A stretch of 64,000 bases of DNA from Haloferax litoreum. GTDB lineage: Archaea; Halobacteriota; Halobacteria; Halobacteriales; Haloferacaceae. The notes under the pieces were generated by a model that worked only from the letters and a program-made list of their open reading frames with translations, was not told the origin of the DNA and made no database searches. The stretch is from NCBI RefSeq assembly GCF_009674605.1, contig NZ_WKJO01000002.1:1-64000 (forward strand), given 5' to 3'. This document shows positions 8,045 through 16,875 of this stretch, piece by piece (the first letter of the stretch is position 1; each line of letters begins with the position of its first letter). A program made the position numbers and the translations under genes.

Positions 8045-9118
8045 ATGCTATCGACGACTCGGCGACGGACGTTACAGGCACTTGGACTCGGTGGTGTGGC
8101 ATCGCTTGCAGGGTGTGCCAATCAAGCACCGACTGCGGCGCAGTCGTTGGAGACGACGACCGAACCGGCCCAACAACAGAGTCCGAACGTAGTCGATATG
8201 GTCGCGGCTGACCCGACGGACATCCCCGACCCAATCGACCGCAACGAACCAGCAGAAGTGGACGTGACACTTCGCCCCGAGGAGGTGACCGCCGAGGTCG
8301 AAGACGGCGTGACGTTCACGTACATGACGTACAACGGGCAGGTACCCGGGCCGTTCATTCGCGTCAGACAGGGTGATACGGTCAATCTGACCTTCGAGAA
8401 CCCAGAAGAGAACTCGATGCCGCACAACGTCGACTTCCACGCCGTCGCCGGTCCGGGTGGTGGCGCAGAAGCGACGATGACGAATCCCGGTGAGACGGCG
8501 AACCTCAGGTTCAAAGCGACGTACCCTGGCGCGTACATCTACCACTGTGCCGTTCCGAATCTCGACATGCACATCAGCGCGGGGATGTTCGGTCTCATCC
8601 TCGTCGAACCACCGGAGGGACTCCCGGACGTCGACCACGAAGTGTACATCGGACAGCACGAACTCTACACCGACAAGAAAGCGGGTACAGAGGGACACCA
8701 CGGGTTCGACTTCGACGCCATGCGGAACGAAGAACCAACGTACGTCCTGATGAACGGTGAGAAGTTCGCGTGGACTGACGCTGGTCGTGGCCCTGCCGTG
8801 ACTGCGAAGACGGGAGAGACAGTCCGCATCTTCTTCGTAGATGGCGGGCCGAACCTCTCCAGTAGTTTCCACCCAATCGGGAGCGTCTGGGAGACACTGT
8901 ATCCCGATGGGTCGCTCACTACGGAACCACAGACCCACATCCAGACACGACTCGTTCCGCCGGGGAGTACCGCGATAGCGACGATGAGTTCACCAGTTCC
9001 CGGTGATTTCAAACTCGTCGACCACTCGCTGTCGCGAGTCGCCCGGAAAGGTTGCATGGCCGTCGTCCGCGCGGAAGGCTCAGAGGACCCGGAGATATTC
9101 GACTCAGACCCGAAGTGA
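8045..9118 (+). CDS. nirK: Copper-containing nitrite reductase NirK
   Basis: 357 residues. NirK reduces nitrite to NO outside the membrane, using electrons from a blue copper protein, probably the halocyanin here. The N-terminus is a Tat-like lipoprotein signal (TTRRRT with lipobox LAGC). Two cupredoxin domains follow. The type 1 copper ligands are His127, Cys168, His176 and Met181. The type 2 ligands are His132, His167 and His276. The catalytic aspartate is Asp130 in HNVDFH. All key residues are present, so the enzyme should work. A strong ribosome binding site fixes the start. Confidence 0.96.
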   Translation: MLSTTRRRTLQALGLGGVASLAGCANQAPTAAQSLETTTEPAQQQSPNVVDMVAADPTDIPDPIDRNEPAEVDVTLRPEEVTAEVEDGVTFTYMTYNGQVPGPFIRVRQGDTVNLTFENPEENSMPHNVDFHAVAGPGGGAEATMTNPGETANLRFKATYPGAYIYHCAVPNLDMHISAGMFGLILVEPPEGLPDVDHEVYIGQHELYTDKKAGTEGHHGFDFDAMRNEEPTYVLMNGEKFAWTDAGRGPAVTAKTGETVRIFFVDGGPNLSSSFHPIGSVWETLYPDGSLTTEPQTHIQTRLVPPGSTAIATMSSPVPGDFKLVDHSLSRVARKGCMAVVRAEGSEDPEIFDSDPK

Positions 9119-9144
9119 GTGCCCGAAGCGACACTTCCTCGGGG

Positions 9145-9152
9145 TCTTTTTT
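9145..9152 (+). terminator. Oligo-T terminator after nirK
   Basis: TCTTTTTT, a run of six T after GC-rich sequence, 27 bp beyond the nirK stop. This fits an archaeal intrinsic terminator. Not tested. Confidence 0.4.
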
Positions 9153-9204
9153 GCCGTCGTGGTCGACCCAGTAGTCGTCTCCGCCGAGACCTCGTCGGCT
9201 CTCT

Positions 9205-9216
9205 CGAACATGTCCG
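9205..9216. promoter_or_regulatory. Denitrification-regulon palindrome, site 5 (one mismatch)
   Basis: CGAACATGTCCG differs from the core CGAA-N4-TTCG at one base. It is 38 bp upstream of the ATG at 9255, the same spacing as the perfect sites, and this supports both the site and the start. Confidence 0.55.
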
Positions 9217-9254
9217 GGGGAATCGACAGGGGCAGTCGTTCCGTACTCGACTGT

Positions 9255-9797
9255 ATGGCTGGACGTTTCTCACCCTTCGGTGGCACCGACGAGAGCGACC
9301 TGTACGACGACTACGGGGAGTTCGTCCCAGAACACGTCCCGGAACCGGGTCCGTTCCTGGACGGACACCGCATCCTCACCGGCGACGAACACGTCACCTT
9401 CCACGAACGGACTCGGGACGTGTTCGAGGAACGGACCGTGTACGACACGACGTTCAACTACAACCTCGCCCGGTTGAACCTCGACACTCGTCACGAGGAC
9501 GCCGGATTTCGGTATGCCGTCGAGACAGGTGACTCGTCGGTCCTTCGTGCCGAGTTCACTCCGACGACGCCGTTTTGCCCCCAATCGCACACACTCGCAC
9601 TCGGTGCGTTCCGTGCGTGGAACGGGCTGTCAGACAGACACGATTTCGACCTCGTTCGTGTTCGCGTCTCGGCCATGCACCAGCAAAGCGACGCCATCAA
9701 CGAACAACTCGCGGCGCTCGAAACGAGGTATCTCGACACAGGCACCGTCCCCGATGCGTCGACTGACCTCTCGACGGTCGATTCAGCGATGCGGTGA
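9255..9797 (+). CDS. Conserved-looking protein of unknown function beside nirK
   Basis: 180 residues, soluble, no signal peptide. The most distinctive stretch is FTPTTPFCPQSHTLALGAF (about residues 100-118). Its PTxPFCPQ core recalls the DUF59/MIP18 (iron-sulfur assembly) family, so a role in metal-centre assembly is possible; this is a weak resemblance. The frame is open upstream into the nirK gene, but the ATG at 9255 lies 38 bp from a palindrome like those of the other denitrification genes. It lies downstream of nirK with its own terminator and site between them, so it is probably a separate transcript in the same regulon. Confidence 0.65.
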   Translation: MAGRFSPFGGTDESDLYDDYGEFVPEHVPEPGPFLDGHRILTGDEHVTFHERTRDVFEERTVYDTTFNYNLARLNLDTRHEDAGFRYAVETGDSSVLRAEFTPTTPFCPQSHTLALGAFRAWNGLSDRHDFDLVRVRVSAMHQQSDAINEQLAALETRYLDTGTVPDASTDLSTVDSAMR

Positions 9798-9855
9798 TAC
9801 CCGACAACGGAATTGATACGAACCCTTATCATATGTTGTTGCATATAATGAAACA

Positions 9856-10548
9856 GTGTCCGACGATACGAAACAACAACCGCGCGTCTGCCTTCGCGTC
9901 AACCCCGGGGACGACACGAAGATATTCAGGCTTCGTGCTGCAGACGACCTCCTCCGACTGCTCGTCGATGCACACGTATCGGAGTTCACGATGTCTGAAC
10001 TGGCCGCCGAGACTAACCACAGTCGGTCGACCGTCTGGCGTGCAGTCGGACTCCTCGACGAACTCGGTGCCATCGAGGTCCGAGAGACGCCCCAACGGAA
10101 GTACGTCTCCATCGACTCGGCACACCTCCAGAAGGACGACCCGATACTTGCAATCGAACAGGTCGAGTATCACGACCCCATCCGGGAGTTCGTCCACCGA
10201 GTCGAAGACGCGGTGACAGAGACGAGCGGTATCGAAGAACTCCTCGGCGTCCTCGTGTTTGGGAGTGTCGCCCGTGGCGAAGCAGACCGGAAGAGCGACA
10301 TCGACCTCTTCGTGCTCGTCGATGGCGACAGAACCGTCGCTCGACGCGTCGCCTCTGAAATTGGGGCCGAGCTCGGTGAAGTGCGATTCGACGGTGACCG
10401 GTACACGTTCGAATCGTTCGTCGAATCACCAGAGAGCGCGAAACGCGCAGGAGACAAGTTGCGAGAGATATTCGGCGAAGGGGTCACAGTCTACGGCAGT
10501 GAGGCGTTCCAACGAGCCCGAAAAGCGGTGATGGAACGTGAGCGGTAA
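9856..10548 (+). CDS. MNT nucleotidyltransferase with N-terminal winged helix (antitoxin)
   Basis: 230 residues. The N-terminal part (about 15-80) is a winged helix (FTMSELAAETNHSRSTVWRAVGLLDELG). The second half holds the minimal nucleotidyltransferase signature GSVARGEADRKSDIDLFV (about 135-152), with the two metal-binding aspartates. MNT proteins paired with HEPN proteins act as antitoxins, some by adding AMP to the HEPN partner. The start is GTG at 9856; TATA-like CTTATCATA lies at about 9825-9833. Its end overlaps the next gene by 11 bp, so the two are translated together. The added DNA-binding domain suggests it also represses its own operon. Confidence 0.82.
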   Translation: MSDDTKQQPRVCLRVNPGDDTKIFRLRAADDLLRLLVDAHVSEFTMSELAAETNHSRSTVWRAVGLLDELGAIEVRETPQRKYVSIDSAHLQKDDPILAIEQVEYHDPIREFVHRVEDAVTETSGIEELLGVLVFGSVARGEADRKSDIDLFVLVDGDRTVARRVASEIGAELGEVRFDGDRYTFESFVESPESAKRAGDKLREIFGEGVTVYGSEAFQRARKAVMERER

Positions 10549-11023
10549 CCGAATCGAGTCACTCGTCGACGAGGTGCAAGCGGCGTTCGACCAGCGACCC
10601 GACGAGATAGAGTCCGGGCTGGACACCAACGAAGCGGACGTGCTGCAACTTCGGAAGTCGTGTCGGCTGTTGGCGGGTGCGGCATCGTTGCTCGACGAGG
10701 GGTTCTACACTATCGTCATCGAGACGTCGTTCGTCGCCATCGAGCGCGTCGTCGAGTTCAAACTACTCGAACGTGGTGTCGAACCGCGTGACCTCCCTGG
10801 AACTCATCCCGGCGTCTATACGGAAGCGGCGAGGCGTGGCATCCTCTCCGAGTACGTCGCGGACAACCTCCAAGACCTGTGGCGGAACCACCGCGCGAAG
10901 ACGTACTATCAAGACGGTCTCGCGGCACGAGTCCGTGCAGAGAAACTGTTCGAGTTGGCCACCGAGACGCACGAGTACGTCGTGAACCAATCCGTGAAGA
11001 GACACGAGTGCCTCTGCGAGTGA
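10538..11023 (+). CDS. HEPN domain protein (probable toxin)
   Basis: 161 residues, all-helical, with a GTG start inside the end of the MNT gene. The segment DLWRNHRAKTYYQDG is the likely HEPN active region, with Arg and His close together, followed by a helix ending the domain. HEPN partners of MNT proteins are usually RNases kept silent by the MNT protein. The family assignment rests mainly on the gene pair and the helical make-up; the catalytic RX4-6H motif is not textbook. Confidence 0.75.
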   Translation: MSGNRIESLVDEVQAAFDQRPDEIESGLDTNEADVLQLRKSCRLLAGAASLLDEGFYTIVIETSFVAIERVVEFKLLERGVEPRDLPGTHPGVYTEAARRGILSEYVADNLQDLWRNHRAKTYYQDGLAARVRAEKLFELATETHEYVVNQSVKRHECLCE

Positions 11024-11074
11024 CCAGCAGACGTCGAGTGATTTCCGCGGACACGAGCTGAGTCACAGAGCGAC

Positions 11075-12010
11075 TCAGAACCCGAGCGAACTGATGCCAC
11101 GAACGAGTGCTGGGCCGCCGGTCACGAGGGCCGCACCGAGAACCACGAGGACGACACCGGCGACGACGCCCCGAGTGACGCGTTCGAGGTCACCGAGCCA
11201 AATCCACGAGAAGACGACGGTGAACAGTGGCGCCGTGGCGACGAGTGGGTCGACGACTGCGATTCGTCCCTCCGGTGCTGCGAGCGCAGTGAACATCGAG
11301 AGGAGCGCTACCGACGTGATGACTCCGCTCGCGGCGAACACGAAGTACGACCGGCGAGGGCGATTTAGAACCCGCTCTCGGCCGACGACGGCGACGTAGG
11401 CACCGAGTGTGAGGAGTGCGGCGAACTCGTTGATGGCGACTGCTTCGAGTGGCGTCGCTTCACCGGCGGCGAGGCCCCACCGCCGGGCGACGTTGCCGAG
11501 GGCGAAGAATGCAGCAGCGGCGAGTGGAACGAGCAAGTCTTTGTTCGACCACCCTTCGAGGTCACCTCCTTTTGCGACAGAGAGGACGCCGAGGCCGACG
11601 ACGAGGACGACGATGCCGACAGCAGTTGGGGCCGAGAGTGGCTCTCCGAGGAACCCTACTGCGAGCGCCGTCGCGAACAGTGGTCTCGCACTGACTACGG
11701 CGCTGGAGATACTCGCACCGACGCGTGCGTTCCCCGCGAAGATTGCGAGCCGACCTAATGCAGTTCCGATAGCACCAGCGGCGACGAAGATACCGATGGT
11801 TTCGAGCGAGAGGCCACTGAATGGATTGTCTTGGAACACGGCGAGTGCACCGAGGTAAATCGTCGAGTCGACGACGACGACGACGAGCGACGCTTGGAGC
11901 GGATTCCCTCCTCCCGAGAGTGCTCGCTTCTCGATGACTGGCGTGAACCCCCACATGACTGCCGGCGCGAACGCGAGAAGCAGGACAGAAAGTGGGGCCG
12001 AGAGGTCCAT
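11075..12010 (-). CDS. EamA/DMT family transporter
   Basis: About 311 residues with ten predicted membrane helices in two repeats, each an EamA domain (first repeat near MWGFTPVIEKRAL, second near AAAAFFALGNVARRW). These proteins export or exchange small metabolites; the substrate cannot be told. The ATG at 12010 starts right at the first helix and is preferred over 12079. It converges with the HEPN gene and follows the cupin gene on the same strand with a 99-bp gap. Confidence 0.85.
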   Translation of the reverse strand: MDLSAPLSVLLLAFAPAVMWGFTPVIEKRALSGGGNPLQASLVVVVVDSTIYLGALAVFQDNPFSGLSLETIGIFVAAGAIGTALGRLAIFAGNARVGASISSAVVSARPLFATALAVGFLGEPLSAPTAVGIVVLVVGLGVLSVAKGGDLEGWSNKDLLVPLAAAAFFALGNVARRWGLAAGEATPLEAVAINEFAALLTLGAYVAVVGRERVLNRPRRSYFVFAASGVITSVALLSMFTALAAPEGRIAVVDPLVATAPLFTVVFSWIWLGDLERVTRGVVAGVVLVVLGAALVTGGPALVRGISSLGF

Positions 12011-12109
12011 ATTCTGTCTCGGTGGCACGTCTGTAAATATTCCGTGGAACCGGAGTCGTGTTCGACGACCCGTGGCCATGAACTGGGGACGGTCGTTCCG
12101 CAGTATGGA

Positions 12110-12421
12110 CTACTGTTCGTGTTCGTTTGCGGGTGCGAACACGAGGACCGCCGTGCTTGGTTCGACTGCGTGCGGTGATATCTCCCGTTCGCCGCTGAAC
12201 CGTGCGAGTTCGTTCGGGCGGATGTCGTATACCTCGTCGTCGAGTGTGAGTTCGAGGTGGCCCGACACGAGGTGGAGGACGATGTCCGTCCCCGGATGCG
12301 TGTGTGCTGGAACCGCTTGCCCAGCATCGAGTTTCAGTCTGACCGTCCGTGGTCGGTTGTCGTCGAATACCTCTGCGTGGGTCGTCTCGGGAAGTGAGTC
12401 GAGAGCGATGAGTTCGGGCAT
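12110..12421 (-). CDS. Small cupin protein
   Basis: 103 residues forming one cupin barrel. The metal-binding histidines are visible in PAHTHPGTDIVLHLVSGHLEL, and the second cupin motif lies near SPHAVEPSTAVLVF. There is no signal peptide. A perfect 16-bp palindrome of the denitrification type lies 45 bp upstream, so it is likely part of that regulon. Small cupins often sense or bind metals or small ligands; the exact role is unknown. Confidence 0.82.
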   Translation of the reverse strand: MPELIALDSLPETTHAEVFDDNRPRTVRLKLDAGQAVPAHTHPGTDIVLHLVSGHLELTLDDEVYDIRPNELARFSGEREISPHAVEPSTAVLVFAPANEHEQ

Positions 12422-12464
12422 CTGTACTCTGTGAACGATTCTGCCGAGACGCGGTGAGTGTTGA

Positions 12465-12480
12465 CCCGAACACGTTCGGG
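12465..12480. promoter_or_regulatory. Denitrification-regulon palindrome, site 6 (cupin)
   Basis: CCCGAACACGTTCGGG is the reverse complement of the halocyanin palindrome at 3459-3474. Its CGAA-N4-TTCG core begins 45 bp upstream of the cupin start at 12421. The next gene upstream (12615-14294) is on the same strand and ends before the site, so the site can only serve the cupin. Confidence 0.75.
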
Positions 12481-12614
12481 AGTAGCCGCCGGTCTTCCGG
12501 GTTTTCTCGGAGTCCCCAGACGGTGATGGTTTGCCAAGGGCACGATGAGTGTGGAGCGAACGGCCTCACGAACTCTCACCGACTGTGGGTTTCCGCGCGC
12601 ATCTCGTCTCTCCC

Positions 12615-14294
12615 TCACCCGAGGACGAGTGGCCAGAGAAAGCGAATGAGGAGGTATGCGACGCCCGTCGTCAAGAGAATGACGACGCCGTCGAGCAACG
12701 CACCCGCCCGGAGCATATGGTCGCGCTCTATGTACCCCGTTCCGAAGACAATCGCGTTTGGTGGCGTCGCAACCGGCAGCGCGAACCCGTAACTGGCAGC
12801 GATGGCACCGGTCACCGCTAGCAACACCGACGCGAGTTCCGCCGACGTACCGAGTGCTTCGGCATACATCGGACCGATGTTGATCAGTAGTGGAGCGAGA
12901 ATGGCTGCCATCGCGGTATTCGACGCCAACTCACCGACGACGACGACCATCGTAATCATCACGAGAAGCACGACGACGACCGACGTCCCTTCCAGTGACC
13001 CGAGGGTCACCTCGGCGAGCCACGTGGTCGCATTCGTGTCGGCCAACGCGTTTGCTAACGAGATTCCACCACCCAGAAGCAACAGCGTTCCCCAGTCGAT
13101 ATCGAGCAAGTCGTCCCACGTTGTCGCTCCGCTCACGACCAGTGTCGGTATCGCGAGTACCCCCACGAGGACGTAAAACAGGATTCCCTCGTGGCCGGCA
13201 GTCCCGAAGACGTTGGTGCCTGTCCCACCGAAGAGCGTGACATACCACGGGCGTGGAAGAACGTCAGCGAACAGAAATTCGAACCCACCGAGAAGCCACA
13301 GGAACGCGGTGCCAGCGAATATCAGGACAGTTCGGCGGGCTTGGGGTGAGAGAGACCCCATCGACCGAAGCTCGCTTCGGGCGCGCTTGCGTGCGTGACT
13401 CACGTCGAACTCCTCTGGTGGGTACACGACGTACGTCAGAAGAACCCACGCGACAGGGAGTGTGACAACCACCATCGGGAGCCCGATTGCGAGCCACTCG
13501 ACGAAGGTGATGTCGTAGCCGATGAGTTCGGACACTTGGCCGACGACGATTGCGTTCGGTGGTGTTCCGATAAGCGTTCCCACGCCACCCAAACTCGCCG
13601 CGTATGCGATGCCGAGCAACATCCCTATCTGGAGGTTCGAGGCCGTCGGCGAGGCGCTCTCTTCGTCCAACTTCGTCAACTCGGTAACGCTCTCGACGAT
13701 GCCGAGTACGATTGGCACCATCATCGCGACTGTCGCCGTGTTCGAGATGAGCATCGAAAGAAGCGCCGTCGCGACCATAACGCCCAAGACGAGACCTCGT
13801 GCCGTTGTTCCAAACCGGATGAGTATCGAAAACGCGATTCGTCGGTCGATACCGTGCGCCTGAAACGCCTCTGCGAGCATGAAACCCGCGAGGAGCAGGA
13901 AGATAACTGGGTCAGCGAAGCCCGCGACTGCGTCACCAAAGTCTGGATAGACACCGAATACCGTCAACAGAATCGGAATAATCAGGGCAGTGAGTGGGAG
14001 TGGAACCACCCCGGTAATCCAGAGCAGTGCCGCGAACACCATCGTCGCGACCGCGTACTGTCCGGCAACGGTCAGCGAATCGGACGTTGGGACAGTCGCG
14101 ACGGCCACCATGGCCACTGTGGCCACAACAATCGTCGCGAACCCGGCGAGTTGTTTCGATGACAACGGTGTGTACCTGTCTGCTTCTCGGACAGTATTCA
14201 ATGTTAGTAGTAATCGGTCCTGCGGAAACCCGCAGGCGCTGAGCGGGTGCCCGGGCCGTGCCGAAGAGAGAACAGTGAGCGTTCCACGGGTCAC
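12615..14294 (-). CDS. SLC13/DASS family anion or dicarboxylate transporter
   Basis: 559 residues with about 12 membrane helices. Both repeats of the family show the Ser-Asn-Thr and proline motifs: SNTATVAM with GTPPNAI in the first half, SNTAMAAI with ATPPNAIVFG in the second. These bind sodium and a carboxylate or sulfate. The substrate is not clear from sequence. The first 40 or so residues before the first helix look unlike the family, so the true start may be internal (a TTG is possible); no better ATG exists. No denitrification-type palindrome lies in front. Confidence 0.88.
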   Translation of the reverse strand: MTRGTLTVLSSARPGHPLSACGFPQDRLLLTLNTVREADRYTPLSSKQLAGFATIVVATVAMVAVATVPTSDSLTVAGQYAVATMVFAALLWITGVVPLPLTALIIPILLTVFGVYPDFGDAVAGFADPVIFLLLAGFMLAEAFQAHGIDRRIAFSILIRFGTTARGLVLGVMVATALLSMLISNTATVAMMVPIVLGIVESVTELTKLDEESASPTASNLQIGMLLGIAYAASLGGVGTLIGTPPNAIVVGQVSELIGYDITFVEWLAIGLPMVVVTLPVAWVLLTYVVYPPEEFDVSHARKRARSELRSMGSLSPQARRTVLIFAGTAFLWLLGGFEFLFADVLPRPWYVTLFGGTGTNVFGTAGHEGILFYVLVGVLAIPTLVVSGATTWDDLLDIDWGTLLLLGGGISLANALADTNATTWLAEVTLGSLEGTSVVVVLLVMITMVVVVGELASNTAMAAILAPLLINIGPMYAEALGTSAELASVLLAVTGAIAASYGFALPVATPPNAIVFGTGYIERDHMLRAGALLDGVVILLTTGVAYLLIRFLWPLVLG

Positions 14295-14309
14295 CCGACC
14301 CGTGGTCGT

Positions 14310-15284
14310 TTATGCTTCCACAGTGACGACGACGCTTCCCGCCTTGTGACCAGTGTCGACGTATCGGTGTGCGTCGGCGATGTCGTCGAGTGGATATTCT
14401 CGGTCGATAACTGGGCGGAGACTTCCTTCTTCGGCGAGGTTCCGCAGAGTGCGGAGGTTTGCCCGCTTCGTTCTCGTCGACGCTAGCCCAGTGGCCGCGA
14501 AGAGTGCCCGTTTGTCACCGACGAGTCGGGTCCACACCATCTGAAGGAGGATTCCTACAGAGGGGACAGTCGTCAGATATCGCCCGCCGGCGTCGAGCGA
14601 GTCTTTGCAAGCCGAATAGGACCGCTTCCCGACGGCATCGAAGATGACGTCGTACGTTTCACCAGTGGTCGTGAAGTCGGTGCGTGTGTAGTCGAGTACC
14701 GTGTCGGCACCGAGCGACTGTACCAACTCGACGTTATTGGTGCTACAGACGCCGGTGACCGTCGCGCCGAACTCTCGCGCGAGTTGCACGGCCGCCGTTC
14801 CAACTGACCCGGAGGCACCGTTGACGAGGATGGAGTCACCTGGCTGAACGTGTGCGTGGGCGTTCAGAAACTCTATCGCCGTCAGCCCACCGTCACAGAT
14901 TGCCGCGGCTTCGCTGTAGTCGAGGTTCGACGGCATAGTCGCGATGGCCCCGTCTTCGGGGAGGCATAGATACTCGGCGTGTGCACCGCTTCCCGGGGCC
15001 GCGGTTCCGAACACGGCGTCGCCCGGGGCGAATCGCACGACGTTCCGGCCGATTGCCTCGATTTCGCCGGCGAACACGTCGCCCGGGACCGCGTTGGGCC
15101 TTCTGAGACCGCTGAAGAACCGAATGATGAACGGAGTCCCTTCACGGGCGGCCGAATCCGGTGGTCCGACTATCGTCGCCCGAACCCGAATGAGAACTTC
15201 GTCGTCGTCGGGGGTTGGCTTCGCCACCTCGTCGATGTGAAGGACGTCTGGTGAGCCATACGTCGTGGCCACGACGGCTTGCAT
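14310..15284 (-). CDS. NAD(P)H quinone oxidoreductase-like MDR protein
   Basis: About 324 residues of the medium-chain dehydrogenase/reductase superfamily. The N-terminal GroES-like domain lacks the catalytic zinc ligands, as in quinone oxidoreductases. The Rossmann part has GASGSVGTAAVQLAREFGA for NADP binding. The probable start is the ATG at 15284 (MQAVVATTYGSPDVL); the frame also allows 15329. It ends 15 bp before the transporter gene on the same strand. Substrate unknown. Confidence 0.85.
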   Translation of the reverse strand: MQAVVATTYGSPDVLHIDEVAKPTPDDDEVLIRVRATIVGPPDSAAREGTPFIIRFFSGLRRPNAVPGDVFAGEIEAIGRNVVRFAPGDAVFGTAAPGSGAHAEYLCLPEDGAIATMPSNLDYSEAAAICDGGLTAIEFLNAHAHVQPGDSILVNGASGSVGTAAVQLAREFGATVTGVCSTNNVELVQSLGADTVLDYTRTDFTTTGETYDVIFDAVGKRSYSACKDSLDAGGRYLTTVPSVGILLQMVWTRLVGDKRALFAATGLASTRTKRANLRTLRNLAEEGSLRPVIDREYPLDDIADAHRYVDTGHKAGSVVVTVEA

Positions 15285-15435
15285 ACGTGTCTGCCCCTGG
15301 GCTGGCTGTTCTTCGACACTCGTTGTCATCGCAGAACAGCATAGGCGTGGAGGGAGCGTAAATTGAGACTACTTCTTCGCCTCTTCGAATCTCGCATGCG
15401 ATGCTCGTCACGGCCGAGCGTTTCCACAGAGTCGT

Positions 15436-16812
15436 TCACCGAAGGCGTTCGACCGAACGACTCCCTGTGGACTCTGCCCCGTCGTTCTCGTCTCTTCGCT
15501 GGGCGGTGAACAGCACTCCAACCAACGAATGCGGACTGTGGACGTGGACGACTCGGAGGATGTTGACGACGAAGAACACGACACCGGTCAGTAGGAGAAC
15601 TCTCCCGAGGAATCCACCGAGCGACGGAAGAGAGAACATCTTCGTGGCGACGAGAGTGAACGTGCCGGTGACGACGAGGCCGAAGTCGAAGGTGGCGATT
15701 CGGTCACTGTAGAGGTCGTCTATCATCGGGACTGGTTCGTACCCGAGCAGGTCGCTGTAGCGGTGGACCCAGACGACGAACGGAACGACGTGATAGAGTG
15801 TCCCGAAGACCACGAACCCGACGACACCGAGGACGAGAAGATAAAACGACGACGGCGCACCGAACCGAGTCGCGTACGCGAGTGGGTCGCCCAGCCACGC
15901 GAAGAACGTGAGGCCACTCCAGAGAGCCAGTGCAGGGACGACGACTGCGTACCGTGTGAGCATCGGGTTCCACTCGACAGACGTCTCAGTGAGACGGCGA
16001 GCGAGGACGATACTGAATCCAAAGAGCGTCACTGTGACCAGCACACCACCGACCCGTGCGACGAGTAGTGCATCGAACAGTCGACCAACTGCGAGAAGAA
16101 CGACACCCACTGGGTACCCGACTTCTTCTGCACGTCGAAGCCAGATGTCGACGCCGTGGAGTTTCGTTTGCGTGAACATCGTTCCGAGTTGGTAGAGGGC
16201 CCCGAGTATCGTGGTCATCACGGCCCCGAAGAGTGCGAGGGTCACGTGAGTAGTGATAACTGCGCTCCGGGTCAGTGAGAGCGACGCGAAGACGGGATGG
16301 ACACCGTCGACGGCGAGAAGCACCCCCACGGACGAGACGAGTACGAAGAACCCCAGCGCGAGGAGGAAGTGTCGTTCGGTGACGTCGTACTCAGACGTCG
16401 CCCCGAGGGTTCGTCCGACGTTGTACACGAAGAGCCAGAACCCGAGTAGCATCGCCCCACCGAACACCGGGAGCCATCCGAGTCTACTCGTGAGGAGACT
16501 GCCAGCAAATCCGAGTAATCCGCCGGCGACCAACCACAACTGCACAGTCGAGAGCCGTCGTGAGTGGAGTTCGACGCCCGACCAGACAGGCACGAATTGC
16601 GTCATCGCACCCATGATGGTGAGGCACACCCAACCGACGAGCACGAGGTGTACGTGTGCGAGATACCCTGTTCCCAGGACGACGCCGACAGCGACGCCCA
16701 GTTCGATTCCTATCCCGACGAGTAACAGGCCAAGGGCGACGACGAAGTGTCGAAGTGGCACGGTCATCGGAGGCTGTCGAGCAGTGTCGATGGTCCCTGG
16801 AACGACGCTCAT
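15436..16812 (-). CDS. NnrS/heme-copper-oxidase-I-like membrane protein
   Basis: About 458 residues with 12 predicted membrane helices. It resembles the core subunit of cbb3 oxidase and NO reductase but with fewer histidines: HVH in LAHVHLVLVGWV, one His in TTHVTLALFGAV, one in LYHVVPFVVWVH. The segment HVHLVLVGWVCLTIMGAMTQ followed by FVPVWSG also recalls NnrS, a heme/copper membrane protein that eases NO stress in denitrifying bacteria. A role in NO handling is inferred from this and from the palindrome 38 bp upstream. The ATG at 16812 is chosen for that spacing; the frame extends to 16857 across part of the site. The CuB histidine pair of true oxidases is not seen. Confidence 0.75.
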   Translation of the reverse strand: MSVVPGTIDTARQPPMTVPLRHFVVALGLLLVGIGIELGVAVGVVLGTGYLAHVHLVLVGWVCLTIMGAMTQFVPVWSGVELHSRRLSTVQLWLVAGGLLGFAGSLLTSRLGWLPVFGGAMLLGFWLFVYNVGRTLGATSEYDVTERHFLLALGFFVLVSSVGVLLAVDGVHPVFASLSLTRSAVITTHVTLALFGAVMTTILGALYQLGTMFTQTKLHGVDIWLRRAEEVGYPVGVVLLAVGRLFDALLVARVGGVLVTVTLFGFSIVLARRLTETSVEWNPMLTRYAVVVPALALWSGLTFFAWLGDPLAYATRFGAPSSFYLLVLGVVGFVVFGTLYHVVPFVVWVHRYSDLLGYEPVPMIDDLYSDRIATFDFGLVVTGTFTLVATKMFSLPSLGGFLGRVLLLTGVVFFVVNILRVVHVHSPHSLVGVLFTAQRRDENDGAESTGSRSVERLR

Positions 16813-16850
16813 AGCCGACCCTAGCGCACAGAGACTCGTACCGCTACCTC

Positions 16851-16862
16851 CGAACATCTTCG
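16851..16862. promoter_or_regulatory. Denitrification-regulon palindrome, site 7 (NnrS-like gene)
   Basis: CGAACATCTTCG, identical to site 3, lies 38 bp upstream of the ATG at 16812 and before the end of the HemA-like gene at 16876. The membrane protein therefore has its own promoter. Confidence 0.7.
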
Positions 16863-16875
16863 CCGGTCTCCAAAC

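Noticed and set aside
13395..14162. Long plus-strand open frame opposite the SLC13 transporter gene
   Set aside because: It is the shadow of the transporter: rich in His, Arg and Asp with no fold, while the minus strand shows both SNT and PPNAI motifs.
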